From Desulfococcaceae bacterium HSG8 (lineage in GTDB: Bacteria > Desulfobacterota > Desulfobacteria > Desulfobacterales > 4be13), in NCBI GenBank assembly GCA_030378015.1, contig JAUCGG010000026.1, forward strand, positions 1 through 38,647: DNA of 38,647 nucleotides, given 5' to 3'. This document shows, in pieces, positions 25,294-34,201 of the stretch. The stretch's first letter is position 1; each line of letters opens with the position of its first letter. Under the pieces are notes generated by a model that made no database searches, was not told the origin of the DNA, and was given only the letters and a program-made list of their open reading frames with translations. Position numbers and translations under genes: made by a program.

Positions 25294-26249
25294 TGGCACA
25301 GATTTTCGCATATATCGTTCATAAAGAGGGAAAGGCGGATGATACGGCCCTCGAACTGGTTGCTGCTGCAAAGAAGATTGATGCATCAGCGACGGTTACT
25401 GCCGTTGTTTTCGGCCCTGATGCAGTATGTGACGAAGCGGCTGCTTCTTATAATGAGGTCTGGAAGGTCAGCACGGACGCTTACCCGAATGCCGAAGTCA
25501 TCCGAAGGGCATTGGTCAGCCTTTTACCGGCTGATGCCATTGCTCTCATTCCCCATAGTACTTTCGGAATGGATCTGGGCCCCGGACTTTCCGTAAAGCT
25601 TGATTCAGCATTTGTCGCTGACGTGGTTGATTTTGAAGGGGTTGAAGACGGAAAACTGAAAGCGATTCGCCAGGAATACGGCGGAATGGTAAGCACCCAT
25701 GTGTCCTGCGATATTTCAAACGGTGCGGTAATCAACGTCCGTCCCGGGGCCTTCCAGCCTGATGAGAGCAAGAGCGCGGGCGGACAGGTTGCTGACAAGA
25801 CCGGTGACGCGGGGGATATGGCAGAAACAACCCGCCGCTTCATAGAGATTGTCGAAGCCGAAGCCGGTGATGTGGATATCACAAAATCGGAAGTTCTTAT
25901 TTCCGTGGGACGGGGTATCGAGGATCAGGATAACCTGGAAATTATTGACGAACTGGCAGGAGCTATGGGCGGCGATGTGTCCTGCTCACGGCCCATCGTG
26001 GATGCGAAATGGCTGGAGAAACCCCGTCAGGTGGGAACTTCGGGGCAGACTGTGAAGCCCAAAGTTTATATGGCACTGGGCATCAGCGGTTCGTTCCAGC
26101 ATATGGGCGGTATCAAGGGAAATCCGTATATTGTCGCGGTGAACAAGAATGCAAAGGCTCCCATCTTCCAGTTGGCTGATGTGGGCGTTGTCGCGGATAT
26201 CCTGGAGTTTGTGCCTGGGCTTACGGATAAGGTTAACGAACTGAAGTAG
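25293..26249 (+). CDS. etfA: Electron transfer flavoprotein alpha subunit
   Basis: The 318-aa protein has the diagnostic C-terminal FAD-binding region: SVGRGIEDQDNLEIIDELAG, SRPIVDAKWLEKPRQVGTSG, QTVKPKVYMALGISGSFQHM, and ADVGVVADILEFVPGL. The N-terminal domain (about 1-185) is of the usual adenine-nucleotide alpha-hydrolase-like fold. It starts within the etfB stop codon, and the same GGAGG-like GGGAGG just upstream serves it. It is the last gene of the sigma-54 operon; the tandem 168-bp repeats begin 125 bases downstream. Confidence 0.92.
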   Translation: MAQIFAYIVHKEGKADDTALELVAAAKKIDASATVTAVVFGPDAVCDEAAASYNEVWKVSTDAYPNAEVIRRALVSLLPADAIALIPHSTFGMDLGPGLSVKLDSAFVADVVDFEGVEDGKLKAIRQEYGGMVSTHVSCDISNGAVINVRPGAFQPDESKSAGGQVADKTGDAGDMAETTRRFIEIVEAEAGDVDITKSEVLISVGRGIEDQDNLEIIDELAGAMGGDVSCSRPIVDAKWLEKPRQVGTSGQTVKPKVYMALGISGSFQHMGGIKGNPYIVAVNKNAKAPIFQLADVGVVADILEFVPGLTDKVNELK

Positions 26250-26373
26250 AAAAAGTTGTCCGTTGTCAGGAATCAGATTGCATGAGGTGTAATTAAAAGT
26301 GTTAGGTACGGGCGTATTTATAAGTTGGGGGAGTCCCGCAGGGACTGCTGAAAATAGCCCGGCAATTTATTGT

Positions 26374-27048
26374 CCTTCAGCCTTGTTCCCAAACTCCGTT
26401 TGGGAACACACCTGCATGCAAACTCTGTTTGCAGCTACCTTACATTGCACGCAAAACCGGAGTTTTGCAGGCAATCGCGTTCCCAAACGGAGTTTGGGAA
26501 CGAGGACTGGCGGCGGCTTCACCTGACACTTTTAATTGCACCCTTCAGCCCTGTTCCCAAACTCCGTTTTGGGAACACACTTGCAGGCAAACTCTGTTTG
26601 CAGCTACCTTACATTTCACGCAAAACCGGAGTTTTGCAGGCAATCGCGTTCCCAAACGGAGTTTGGGAACGAGGACTGGCGGCGGCTTCATCTGACACTT
26701 TTAATTGCACCCTTCAGCCTTGTTCCCAAACTCCGTTTGGGAACATACTTGCATGCAAACTCTGTTTGCAGCTACCTTACATTGCACGCAAAATCGAAGT
26801 TTTGCAGGCAATCGCGTTCCCAAACGGAGTTTGGGAACGAGGACTGGCGGCGGCTTGACCTGACACTTTTAATTGCACCCTTCAGCCTTGTTCCCAAACT
26901 CCGTTTGGGAACACACTTGCAGGCAAACTCTGTTTGCAGCTACCTTACATTTCACGCAAAACCGGAGTTTTGCCGGCAATCGCGTTCCCAAACGGAGTTT
27001 GGGAACGAGGACTGGCGGCGGCTTCACCTGATACTTTTAATTGCACCC
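26374..27048. repeat. Four tandem copies of a 168-bp palindrome-rich repeat
   Basis: Copies begin at 26374, 26542, 26711 and 26879 (CCTTCAGCC) and end at ACTTTTAATTGCACCC. Each copy contains the hairpin arms GTTCCCAAAC / GTTTGGGAAC twice, GCAAACTCTGTTTGCAG, and GCAAAACCGGAGTTTTGC. Copies differ by a few point changes and one single-base insertion (26569 region). Open frames across it are repeat by-products. The remaining gap, 26250-26373 and 27049-27316, holds fragments of other palindromic families, including TGCCAAAC...GTTTGGCA and GCGCAAGC...GCTTGCGC hairpins near 27117-27167. Confidence 0.85.
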
Positions 27049-27316
27049 GATTAAGCCTGCAACCAGTGGATTCCGGGCTAAAATTAAATTTTTATGAAAG
27101 TTCGTGGACAACGGAGTGCCAAACTTGCAGTTTGGCATTGCGCAAGCGAGCGAAGCGAAGCTTGCGCATACAATACTTCTGTCAAACTGCACTCCCCAGA
27201 CTTTCATGTCTCGTTGTGGCCCGCAGTTCATGGCCGTTTATATGAAAGTCTCCGGGTGAAAAATCCCCCCGGCCCCTTTTATAAAGGGGGAGTCGCGGCG
27301 GACTTATATCGTAAAT

Positions 27317-30300
27317 CTATTTCCGGTGCAGCCGATGGGCAAAACGGCTCACCTTGCGCTCATCCAAAGGCATTCCGTCATCATAAAAGAAGTAAAAGGG
27401 AATATCCTTATGATGGCGCAGCAGGCTTTCCTCGATCAGGCCGTTGTCGCATCCCCAGCAGGAGGTCATCAGCACACCGTCATAACGGCCCTGTTCCCAA
27501 TGATGGAGAACACTGCCCACTGTGTAGCCGGAACCGCCCAGGGTTTCGGGGTCAATGATTTCCGAGGATTTTTTCAGCACTGCGGGCATATCGGGAACCG
27601 GCAGCCACGGGTGGCGTTTTTTAGCGGTTTTGTACAGGGTTTCCCGGATCAGTGTCATGACACGGGTATATATCACCTGCTGACGACGGGTGTAGTTCCT
27701 GCCGAACATCAGTGCGGGGTGAATTCGTGACAGATATTCAAAGTAATCAAGCAGTGGTTCAGCCACGATTTTTACACGGTGATTGTTCAGCCGCTGGAAA
27801 ATCCCGCCATTGGCCACGTCATTGCCTTTGGTCATGATGTCGCCGGCCACAAAGATGGTGCGGGCCGGATGCCTGTTTCGCGATGTTTTCATCAAAGTTT
27901 CAAAAGCTTCGGAAGCCTGCTCCACAACAGACCGCAAACGCCTCCAATGGATGCTTTTCTGCAAGGTCCCGGCGGCCCATCCTTTCTTTGTGGGACGGGC
28001 GATCAGGTCAATGATTTCCTCGCTGTATTTATGGTAAAGCTTCCTGGCAGTTCCCGGGGCAGATTCCAGGGCCGAGTAGTAGAGATAGAACTGCCGGACG
28101 ATATCTATGCCTGCAATGCCGGACACCAGACGTGCAGTCATGCCGGGGCCCCCCGCCACTTTTAAAGCTGCCACGCTCACCCGTTCATCCAGCCCCATCT
28201 TTTCGAGGGTGATGCGGTCTTTTATGCCGAACATACCGGCCCGGCACATCCTTCCGCTGATCTGCACCAGCCGGGTTTCCTTTTCCGGCGGATTCTCCAT
28301 GAGAAACTGTTTGAACGCGCCCCATACAATCTGATATGACAGGCATTCCTTGCCGGTGCAGTCGCTTTTCCCCAGTGCGGAATTACTTTCGGAAATTGGC
28401 GGTGCAGCCACCGCATCATATCCGTAAGACCGATACACGGCCGCGAACATCTCACCGAGATATTCAATGCTGCTCAAAAAGACATAACGGATATTTTTAT
28501 CCAGATATTTTTTTCGTTCGGTGCTGAAGTTGATATAATCACCGATCCGGTTCTCCGGGCGGACTGCCTGATTTTCCACATCCGCTTTTTCCGCCTGATA
28601 CTGCCTCACGGATTGCAGAAATGACTGGATGCGGGTCACAAATCCGGCCGCGCCGCCGTGTCCGTCGCTTTCCAGGACAGTATGCGGATAGCCGGCAAGC
28701 ATTTCCTGGAAAACCTGTTCCGTAAAAGAGGCGGGCCCGCAGCCGAAAGAAGAAAGCATCAGGGGAAAAATCTTTCCCGTGTCCCGGGCAGCCGCGGCCG
28801 CTCGCAAATACCGGTTGGCATCTCCCCAGTAAATTCTTCCCATTATCGGCGCATCTTCCGGAATCGGGAAGCAGTCAGCGGGGACAGCCATCGCACCGTT
28901 TTCCCGCAGCATAAGCGGAATACCGGAATTCGCGGCCCGGTCATGGATGACATGCTGGGAACCGCATACCACGACGGTCGGCGCATTAAGTTCTTGCGCG
29001 GCCATAATCGCCTGCTCCCCGATGTCATGCAGGGATTTCTCATACCCAGCCTGTGCGTCGGCCGCGGCCATGACAGCTTCGGGGAGATCAGAGGGAGAAA
29101 TTCCCAAGGCATCTGCCCACGGTTCCAGGGATCGGATAACCTGTTCTCCGGAAAGGTCGCCCGTCAGATATATCGCGGGATGGAGGACTCGCACATCCGG
29201 GCGCCTCGATTTCAGGGATTCTTTGATGATCTCCGGCAGGGCCTGTTCGGTCACGCAGGCCACCCCGCCCGGTCCCTGCGGATCTTTGAATTCCATGACC
29301 TTGGGATAAAAAAGGATGTTCACATCTGTATCGCAAAGGGCATGGGCGATTTTGACGGGCCCGCATGAATCAAAGCTGTTGCAAAGATGTTCTCCATCGG
29401 CCAATGATTTGGTATCTGAAATGAGAAAGCGGACGGAGAATCCCAGGTGATGAACAAGGGTGGCGAAATACGGGGCAAATGCCTGAACCGGCCCGGTCAG
29501 GGGAATGGCGATTGTCTCCTTTCCAGGGATCTCCTTTTCATAAGACCTGACCAGTTCCATGCGTGCTTTAAACGGGTCAATGGTTTCTTTGGGCAGCTTC
29601 AGCCATCCGGATTTTGCGACTTCGTATTTGGGACACGCGCCTCCGAACAGCGCGGTTTTCCGGGTTCCGTTAAATGATATTTTTGTGCGCTCAATGGGGC
29701 ATAAGGTGTTGCATTCTTTGTCACGGCAGGTAAACACCGAGCGTTCGATGATTTCTGCCTGCAAGAGTAATCCGGGATCAAGCGGGGAGGCATTCAGAAG
29801 CTCTTCCTTACCGATCTCCCTGACAGCAAGCTGTCCGATGCCCCAGGCTCCCATTGCCCCGGGGTTGGGAGGCACGACAATGTTTCGGCCAGTTATTGCG
29901 GCCAGTGTCCACGCGAGTGAGGGATTGGACGCTGGTTTTCCCTGGAAAAAGACGGTGTCCGCCAGTGTGCGCTGTCCCATGACGCGGTTTAAATAATTAT
30001 GGATCACCGAATATTGAAAACCCGCGAACACATCGCCCAGGGTGAAGCCGTCTTTGATGGCTTCTGCCCCCGCGTCTGCAATGTAAACCGTACACATCTG
30101 ACCCAGATCCGGCGGATGATCCGCATCCTTTGCCAATGCGATGAATTCATCAATATCATGCACATCATAAAAAATGGCCTGCTCTTCCAGGAATGACCCG
30201 GTTCCCGCGCTGCATGCCTTATTCATATCGCTTTCAATGATCCGCCCACCGGACAGGCGGATATATTTGGCATCCTGCCCCCCGATTTCAATGACGGACA

Positions 30301-31558
30301 GATCCCTGCCGCCATCCGGATCGCAAAAGGCCGCGGCCTCGGCATGGGCGATGATTTCATTCAACACCACCACCTGGTCTGAATTGTCAAAAACCGTCTT
30401 GGCCAGGGTCGCGACTGCTTCCCGGCCCGAACCGGTCAGACCAACAGCCCGGATATCCGGCTGCCCCTGTTCCAGGATGGCCCGGATCAGCCGCCGGGAG
30501 GCATCCACCGGATTGCCCCTGGTGCGGTCGTAAACATCCATAAGCGGCTTCCCGGTTTCAACGGATGTGAGTACTGCTTTCGCGCCCGTGGAACCGAGAT
30601 CCAGCCCCAGTACGCAGGGATGCTCCTTCCAGTCATCAGACTCGGACTCCCCCGTGATAATCGTGACCTGATCTTTAAAATGATGAGCGGGCTTTTGCAC
30701 CACAAACCGGTTCTTTTTCACGCGTATCAGGTCATCGGGATTCTCCGGCAGCGGCTTTAAGTTTTCTGCCTCTGTCATGGCCAGGCTGGCCGCGCCCCAT
30801 GCCTCGAAAATCTCCGGGTTCTCCGGAATCCGGACATTTTCCCCCAGTTCTGTTTCAAAAGCCTGCACAAAGGATTGAATCCGCAGGCAGCCTCCGATAA
30901 GATAGATCGGACCTTTCACTCGGTTGCGGGACAGAAGCCCGCACGCGTTACGCGCCACAGATGTGAAAAATCCCCGGAAAAGATCGGGCGTGGGATGGCC
31001 CTGGTTGGCGTAATGGGTCATTTCACTTTTGGCGAACACACTGCACCGGGCCGTGATGGGGATGCCTTTTTCGGCTTTCAAGGCCAGCGCATCTGCCTCT
31101 TCAATGCTCAGGCCGAAGCGATCCGTAATCTTTCGGATATTCTCCCCCGCGCCTGAAGAGCATTTTTCATTTTCCATATACTGGTATTGCCAGGCTGCCT
31201 GCCCGTTCCCGTTTTTAGCCGCCCGCGTCAGAACGCCGTAGCCGCCCGCGCCGATGCTGACCAGATTCAGACCATCGGGAAAATCTCCTGCTTCAAGCGT
31301 GATTTCCTGGCAGATATCTTCCGGATATACCCGCACCGGCTGCCTCAGTTGCGGGGCATAAAGTCCTGTGGCCGCCAGGGCCTGGCATTGAGCAACATTG
31401 TTGTCTTCATACCATTTTTTAAAAATTTCAAACACATTCCCGTCATGGATCACTGTGTGACTGTTTTCCGTCACAAACCGGCCATCTTCTGTTTTGCTGC
31501 CGATCACAAACCGGGCCGTTGCCTTTCCCAAATCACATCCTGCAAAGCGTTCTGCCAT
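27317..31558 (-). CDS. Fused acyl-CoA dehydratase activase (two BadF/HgdC-type domains) and HgdB-like dehydratase protein
   Basis: The 1413-aa protein starts at an ATG at 31558 behind GGAGG; an upstream start at 31720 would read through repeat DNA. The first activase-like ASKHA ATPase domain (about 1-300) has Cys133 in [11 protein letters not shown] and Cys172 in [12 protein letters not shown]. The second (about 315-600) has [18 protein letters not shown], Cys449 in [11 protein letters not shown] and Cys489 in [14 protein letters not shown]. In known activases two such cysteines per subunit bind a shared [4Fe-4S] cluster at the dimer interface. A Cys-rich [13 protein letters not shown] segment leads into DUF2229-like sequence. 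The C-terminal part, with SCWGCDNG, resembles the HgdB component. Related proteins drive ATP-dependent low-potential electron transfer to radical dehydratases or benzoyl-CoA-type reductases. It is convergent with the etf operon; function and partner are inferred. Confidence 0.8.
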   Translation of the reverse strand: MAERFAGCDLGKATARFVIGSKTEDGRFVTENSHTVIHDGNVFEIFKKWYEDNNVAQCQALAATGLYAPQLRQPVRVYPEDICQEITLEAGDFPDGLNLVSIGAGGYGVLTRAAKNGNGQAAWQYQYMENEKCSSGAGENIRKITDRFGLSIEEADALALKAEKGIPITARCSVFAKSEMTHYANQGHPTPDLFRGFFTSVARNACGLLSRNRVKGPIYLIGGCLRIQSFVQAFETELGENVRIPENPEIFEAWGAASLAMTEAENLKPLPENPDDLIRVKKNRFVVQKPAHHFKDQVTIITGESESDDWKEHPCVLGLDLGSTGAKAVLTSVETGKPLMDVYDRTRGNPVDASRRLIRAILEQGQPDIRAVGLTGSGREAVATLAKTVFDNSDQVVVLNEIIAHAEAAAFCDPDGGRDLSVIEIGGQDAKYIRLSGGRIIESDMNKACSAGTGSFLEEQAIFYDVHDIDEFIALAKDADHPPDLGQMCTVYIADAGAEAIKDGFTLGDVFAGFQYSVIHNYLNRVMGQRTLADTVFFQGKPASNPSLAWTLAAITGRNIVVPPNPGAMGAWGIGQLAVREIGKEELLNASPLDPGLLLQAEIIERSVFTCRDKECNTLCPIERTKISFNGTRKTALFGGACPKYEVAKSGWLKLPKETIDPFKARMELVRSYEKEIPGKETIAIPLTGPVQAFAPYFATLVHHLGFSVRFLISDTKSLADGEHLCNSFDSCGPVKIAHALCDTDVNILFYPKVMEFKDPQGPGGVACVTEQALPEIIKESLKSRRPDVRVLHPAIYLTGDLSGEQVIRSLEPWADALGISPSDLPEAVMAAADAQAGYEKSLHDIGEQAIMAAQELNAPTVVVCGSQHVIHDRAANSGIPLMLRENGAMAVPADCFPIPEDAPIMGRIYWGDANRYLRAAAAARDTGKIFPLMLSSFGCGPASFTEQVFQEMLAGYPHTVLESDGHGGAAGFVTRIQSFLQSVRQYQAEKADVENQAVRPENRIGDYINFSTERKKYLDKNIRYVFLSSIEYLGEMFAAVYRSYGYDAVAAPPISESNSALGKSDCTGKECLSYQIVWGAFKQFLMENPPEKETRLVQISGRMCRAGMFGIKDRITLEKMGLDERVSVAALKVAGGPGMTARLVSGIAGIDIVRQFYLYYSALESAPGTARKLYHKYSEEIIDLIARPTKKGWAAGTLQKSIHWRRLRSVVEQASEAFETLMKTSRNRHPARTIFVAGDIMTKGNDVANGGIFQRLNNHRVKIVAEPLLDYFEYLSRIHPALMFGRNYTRRQQVIYTRVMTLIRETLYKTAKKRHPWLPVPDMPAVLKKSSEIIDPETLGGSGYTVGSVLHHWEQGRYDGVLMTSCWGCDNGLIEESLLRHHKDIPFYFFYDDGMPLDERKVSRFAHRLHRK

Positions 31559-31652
31559 ATTTCCTCCCATTGAAGACTGTAGTACACGTAGTACACCGAT
31601 TCGTAAATTCCTCCCCCCTTTTTTAAAGGGGGACGAACTTAAAAAGTGGTGC

Positions 31653-31730
31653 AGGGTGGGTGGAGCGAAGCGTAACCCACCGTTTTTTGAGGATGGTGGG
31701 TTACGCTTCGCTCCACCCACCCTACAGTTT
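31653..31730. repeat. Dispersed hairpin repeat (GGGTGGGTGGAGCGAAGCG family), copy 1
   Basis: AGGGTGGGTGGAGCGAAGCG and its downstream mirror near 31698-31725 form a stem of about 33 bp with a short loop. The same element recurs exactly at 32061-32137 because the whole segment is duplicated. It lies between the divergent activase and regulator genes. A G/C-run repeat (about 31613-31632) precedes it. Confidence 0.75.
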
Positions 31731-31852
31731 ACATTTTTGCAACCGCAATTTCTGAACCGAATCTTATCTCTTGACAGAAGAAAAGAAAAGAGGCATATAT
31801 GACATTTACAATGTCAAAAAGGACAAAATTCGGAAAGGAGGCTCTGAACATA

Positions 31853-32164
31853 ATGATCAGGATCACGTTTTTAGTCGAAGAAAACTGCATGTCATCCACC
31901 ATCGCAGGTTCCATTGACGCGTTTTCAGTTGCCAATTTATGGCGCCGGATGCTGGATAGCAAGGTGACGGAAGATCTGTTCGCGTTCCGGATCGTAACAG
32001 CGGACGGCCTGCCGGTGACCGCCAACGGCGGGCTGCTCCTACAACCTCACAGCAGTGGTGTAGGGTGGGTGGAGCGAAGCGTAACCCACCGTTTTTTGAG
32101 GATGGTGGGTTACGCTTCGCTCCACCCACCCTACAGTTTACATTTTTGCAACCGCAATTTCTGA
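31853..32164 (+). pseudogene. Truncated duplicate of the GlxA-type regulator N-terminus
   Basis: From the ATG at 31853 (AAAGGAGG upstream, as in the intact copy) the first 67 codons are identical to the intact regulator. They then run into the hairpin repeat, encoding [14 protein letters not shown] and further repeat-derived residues, and stop at 32164. It has only the front part of the DJ-1-like domain and no DNA-binding domain. It keeps its own promoter and ribosome site, so a short peptide could be made. Confidence 0.8.
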
Positions 32165-32178
32165 ACCGATCTTATCTC

Positions 32179-32209
32179 TTGACAGAAGAAAAGAAAAGAG
32201 GCATATATG
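32179..32209 (+). promoter_or_regulatory. Predicted sigma-70 type promoter of the regulator gene
   Basis: TTGACA at 32179-32184 is a perfect -35 box. A weaker TATATG -10 candidate lies at 32204-32209, 19 bases on (CATATA at 32202 would be 17). The upstream duplicate has the same elements at about 31771-31801. Confidence 0.5.
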
Positions 32210-32224
32210 ACATTTACAATGTCA
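32208..32224. promoter_or_regulatory. Operator-like palindrome TGACATT-N3-AATGTCA
   Basis: TGACATTTACAATGTCA is a perfect 7-bp inverted repeat around three bases, just downstream of the predicted -10 element, where a repressor would block initiation. It is duplicated at 31800-31816. Autoregulation by the encoded regulator is possible but not shown. Its position also argues against the ATG at 32207 being the translation start. Confidence 0.5.
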
Positions 32225-32260
32225 AAAAGGACAAAATTCGGAAAGGAGGCTCTGAACATA

Positions 32261-33241
32261 ATGATCAGGATCACGTTTTTAGTCGAAGAAAACTGCATGT
32301 CATCCACCATCGCAGGTTCCATTGACGCGTTTTCAGTTGCCAATTTATGGCGCCGGATGCTGGATAGCAAGGTGACGGAAGATCTGTTCGCGTTCCGGAT
32401 CGTAACAGCGGACGGCCTGCCGGTGACCGCCAACGGCGGGCTGCTCCTACAACCTCACAGCAGCATCTCAGAGGTAGCGGATACGGACATTATTGTAATT
32501 CCGGCCATGTTTTTTCCGTATCAGATTCTTCCGGAACGTATGGAGAAAATCGGTCAATGGGTAAAATCAAGGCATAAAAATGGCTCCCTGATCGCATCCT
32601 CCTGCACCGGTACGTTTCTTCTTGCTGATATGGGGCTGCTTGATGGTAAAATCGCCACCACCAACTGGCAACTGGCCGGATGGTTCAGGGATATGTACCC
32701 GTCCGTGAACCTGAAAATCGAGAGAATTTTCACGGAGGACAGCGGCATCTATTGCGCGGGTGCTGCCACGGCTTTTTTCGATTTATGCCTGCATTTCATC
32801 AGTAAATTCGGTTCGCGGGAATTATATGCCCGCTGTTCCAGGGCACTGCTTGTTGATCCGGACAGAAAGAGCCAGGCCCCTTACATTCTCTATGATTTCT
32901 GGAAAAAACACGCGGATGAACCGATTTTAAACATTCAGAAATGGATGGAGGATCATTTTGCGGAAAATATCAGCATAGACAATCTTGCAGGCAAGGCCGG
33001 TATAAGTCCCCGACATTTCAACCGCCGTTTTAAAAAAGCAACCGGTGAAACCCCGCTGGCCTACTTGCAGCTTCTGCGTATTGAAAACGCCAAACGAAAA
33101 CTTGAAACCACCCGCGACAACATCAGCGACATCACTTGGAATGTGGGATATGAAGACATCCATTCGTTTCGCAGGCTGTTTAAAAAATATACGGGATTAT
33201 CCCCGAGAGAATACCGGAACAAGTTTGCCATTATGCCTTAA
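32261..33241 (+). CDS. GlxA-type AraC-family transcriptional regulator
   Basis: The 326-aa protein has an N-terminal DJ-1/PfpI-like domain (about 1-190; Cys115 in ASSCTGTFLLADMG at the nucleophile elbow, and a later YCAGAATAFFDL segment). A C-terminal pair of AraC helix-turn-helix motifs follows (about 225-326; SIDNLAGKAGISPRHFNRRF and WNVGYEDIHSFRRLF, then GLSPREYR). The ATG at 32261 is preferred because AAAGGAGG (32242-32249) precedes it; a start at 32207 would lie in the predicted promoter and operator. It is divergent from the activase/dehydratase gene, which it may control. Relatives sense small nitrogenous or carboxylic ligands; the ligand here is unknown. Confidence 0.85.
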   Translation: MIRITFLVEENCMSSTIAGSIDAFSVANLWRRMLDSKVTEDLFAFRIVTADGLPVTANGGLLLQPHSSISEVADTDIIVIPAMFFPYQILPERMEKIGQWVKSRHKNGSLIASSCTGTFLLADMGLLDGKIATTNWQLAGWFRDMYPSVNLKIERIFTEDSGIYCAGAATAFFDLCLHFISKFGSRELYARCSRALLVDPDRKSQAPYILYDFWKKHADEPILNIQKWMEDHFAENISIDNLAGKAGISPRHFNRRFKKATGETPLAYLQLLRIENAKRKLETTRDNISDITWNVGYEDIHSFRRLFKKYTGLSPREYRNKFAIMP

Positions 33242-33369
33242 TGCCTAAGTTTACCGGAAACTTTTCGATCTACTGACAGTGTTTGGTGTTTTCATGTTTC
33301 ATTGTGATTGTCAGGTCATGCAGCTTTCATGAGGCATCCCAAAAAGTAGGAAATTCTCGTTCCCAGGCT

Positions 33370-33560
33370 CTGCCCTTCGGCCCTTCGGCCCTTCGGCAGG
33401 CTCAGGGACAGGGCAGGCTCAGGGACAGGGGCAGGCTCAGGGGCAGGGACAGGGACAGTGAGCCTGTCGAACTGCCCGGAATGACAGTACGTTAAATTGT
33501 CATTCCGGGGAAAATTAAAAAACGGATGTTTTTTAATTTTAACCCGGAATCCACTGTTAC
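33370..33560. repeat. Tandem short repeats and palindrome after the regulator gene
   Basis: CCCTTCGG is repeated three times (about 33371-33394). Several copies of CAGGCTCAGGGACAGGG follow (about 33397-33460). After this comes the CCGGAATGACA...TGTCATTCCGG and AAAATTAAAAAACGGATG... hairpin pair that also occurs at 20052-20178. The whole stretch 33242-34201 has no convincing gene. Confidence 0.7.
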
Positions 33561-33673
33561 CAAGATTTACCGGAAACTTTTCGATCTACTGACAGTGTTT
33601 GGTGTTTTCATATTTCATTGTGACTGTCAGGTCATGCAGCTTTCATGGAAATTCTCGTTCCCAGGCTCCGCCT

Positions 33674-33797
33674 CACTGCCATTAAGTTAAGAGAAACTCC
33701 CCCTTTGAAGGGGGATTCAGGGGGATGTTTTTTCAACACGTTACACCCCCCTGACCCCCCTCAAGGGGGGAATTGATTCCTTAACTTAATGGCAGTG
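33674..33797. mobile_element. Nested 124-bp MITE with 18-bp inverted ends and 11-bp target duplication
   Basis: The ends CACTGCCATTAAGTTAAG (33674-33691) and its exact reverse complement (33780-33797) enclose a non-coding interior with G/C-run hairpins. The element is flanked on both sides by AGGCTCCGCCT (33663-33673 and 33798-33808). Removing the element and one copy restores the GTTCCCAGGCTCCGCCTGGGAA palindrome, so it inserted into an older repeat. The ends are reminiscent of ISAs1-type elements, but that is a guess. Confidence 0.85.
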
Positions 33798-33879
33798 AGG
33801 CTCCGCCTGGGAATGCATCCTGAGAGGCTCTGCCTCGTGTTTTGTTTTAAGATCAATAAATTAAGCGAAATGCCTTGCA

Positions 33880-33927
33880 AGGCAGAGCCTTGCGGAATGC
33901 ATTCCCAGGCGGAGCCTGGGAACGAGT
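33880..33927. repeat. CATTCCCAGGCGGAGCCTGGGAACG palindrome family
   Basis: GCAAGGCAGAGCCTTGC and TTCCCAGGC-GGA-GCCTGGGAA hairpins lie side by side here. They belong to the same repeat family as the target of the nested MITE at 33655-33815. Confidence 0.6.
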
Positions 33928-34094
33928 AAAATTCCCGGCCATTTACGAAAGAGGGAGGTCGTGCCGGGTTTCATCATTCGTTATGACTGTCACGTCATGG
34001 AATTTCCTGGAATGGACAGTATGTTGTCTGGAGATAACAGGCTGGAAATACATCATTCTGCGGGAAAACTGAGATGAATATCTTTCGATTTGAG

Positions 34095-34190
34095 GGAAGG
34101 AGTGCGGAAATGGAGCCGCCAGGCGGATTTTTCGCGATTCGCGGCGAACAGCGAAAATTCCGCCTGGCGGCTCCATTTCCGCACTCCCTT
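34095..34190. terminator. Very long hairpin downstream of the thrombospondin-3 repeat gene
   Basis: A stem of about 38 bp (AAGGAGTGCGGAAATGGAGC... mirrored at 34151-34190) with a loop of about 15 bases lies 12 bases past the stop of the minus-strand gene. It could end that transcript, but lacks a clear U-tract, and its size fits a dispersed repeat or MITE equally well. Confidence 0.5.
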
Positions 34191-34201
34191 CGGATTGTTG
34201 A

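Larger units (their letters stand above)
31653..32460. repeat. Tandem duplication, about 408 bp, covering regulator promoter and first codons
   Basis: The segment 31653-32052 and the segment 32062-32460 are essentially identical; the only difference I found is one base (CCGAATCTT at about 31754, CCGATCTT at 32164). Each unit contains the hairpin repeat, the TTGACA promoter, the operator-like palindrome, the ribosome site and the first 85 codons of the regulator. The junction at 32052-32061 (CAGCAG, then TGGTGTAGGG) resembles GTGGTGCAGGG at 31646-31656, suggesting recombination at a short homology. Confidence 0.9.

Noticed and set aside
26374-27048. Possible CRISPR array
   Set aside because: The repeat unit is 168 bp and contiguous, with no unique spacers and no cas genes nearby.
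26370-27054. Open frames within the 168-bp repeats, including a 172-codon one
   Set aside because: The same repeat is open in several frames, and the peptides are repetitive translations of hairpins without start signals.
31559-31720. Upstream start for the activase/dehydratase gene
   Set aside because: The first 54 codons would be repeat sequence; GGAGG lies immediately before the ATG at 31558.
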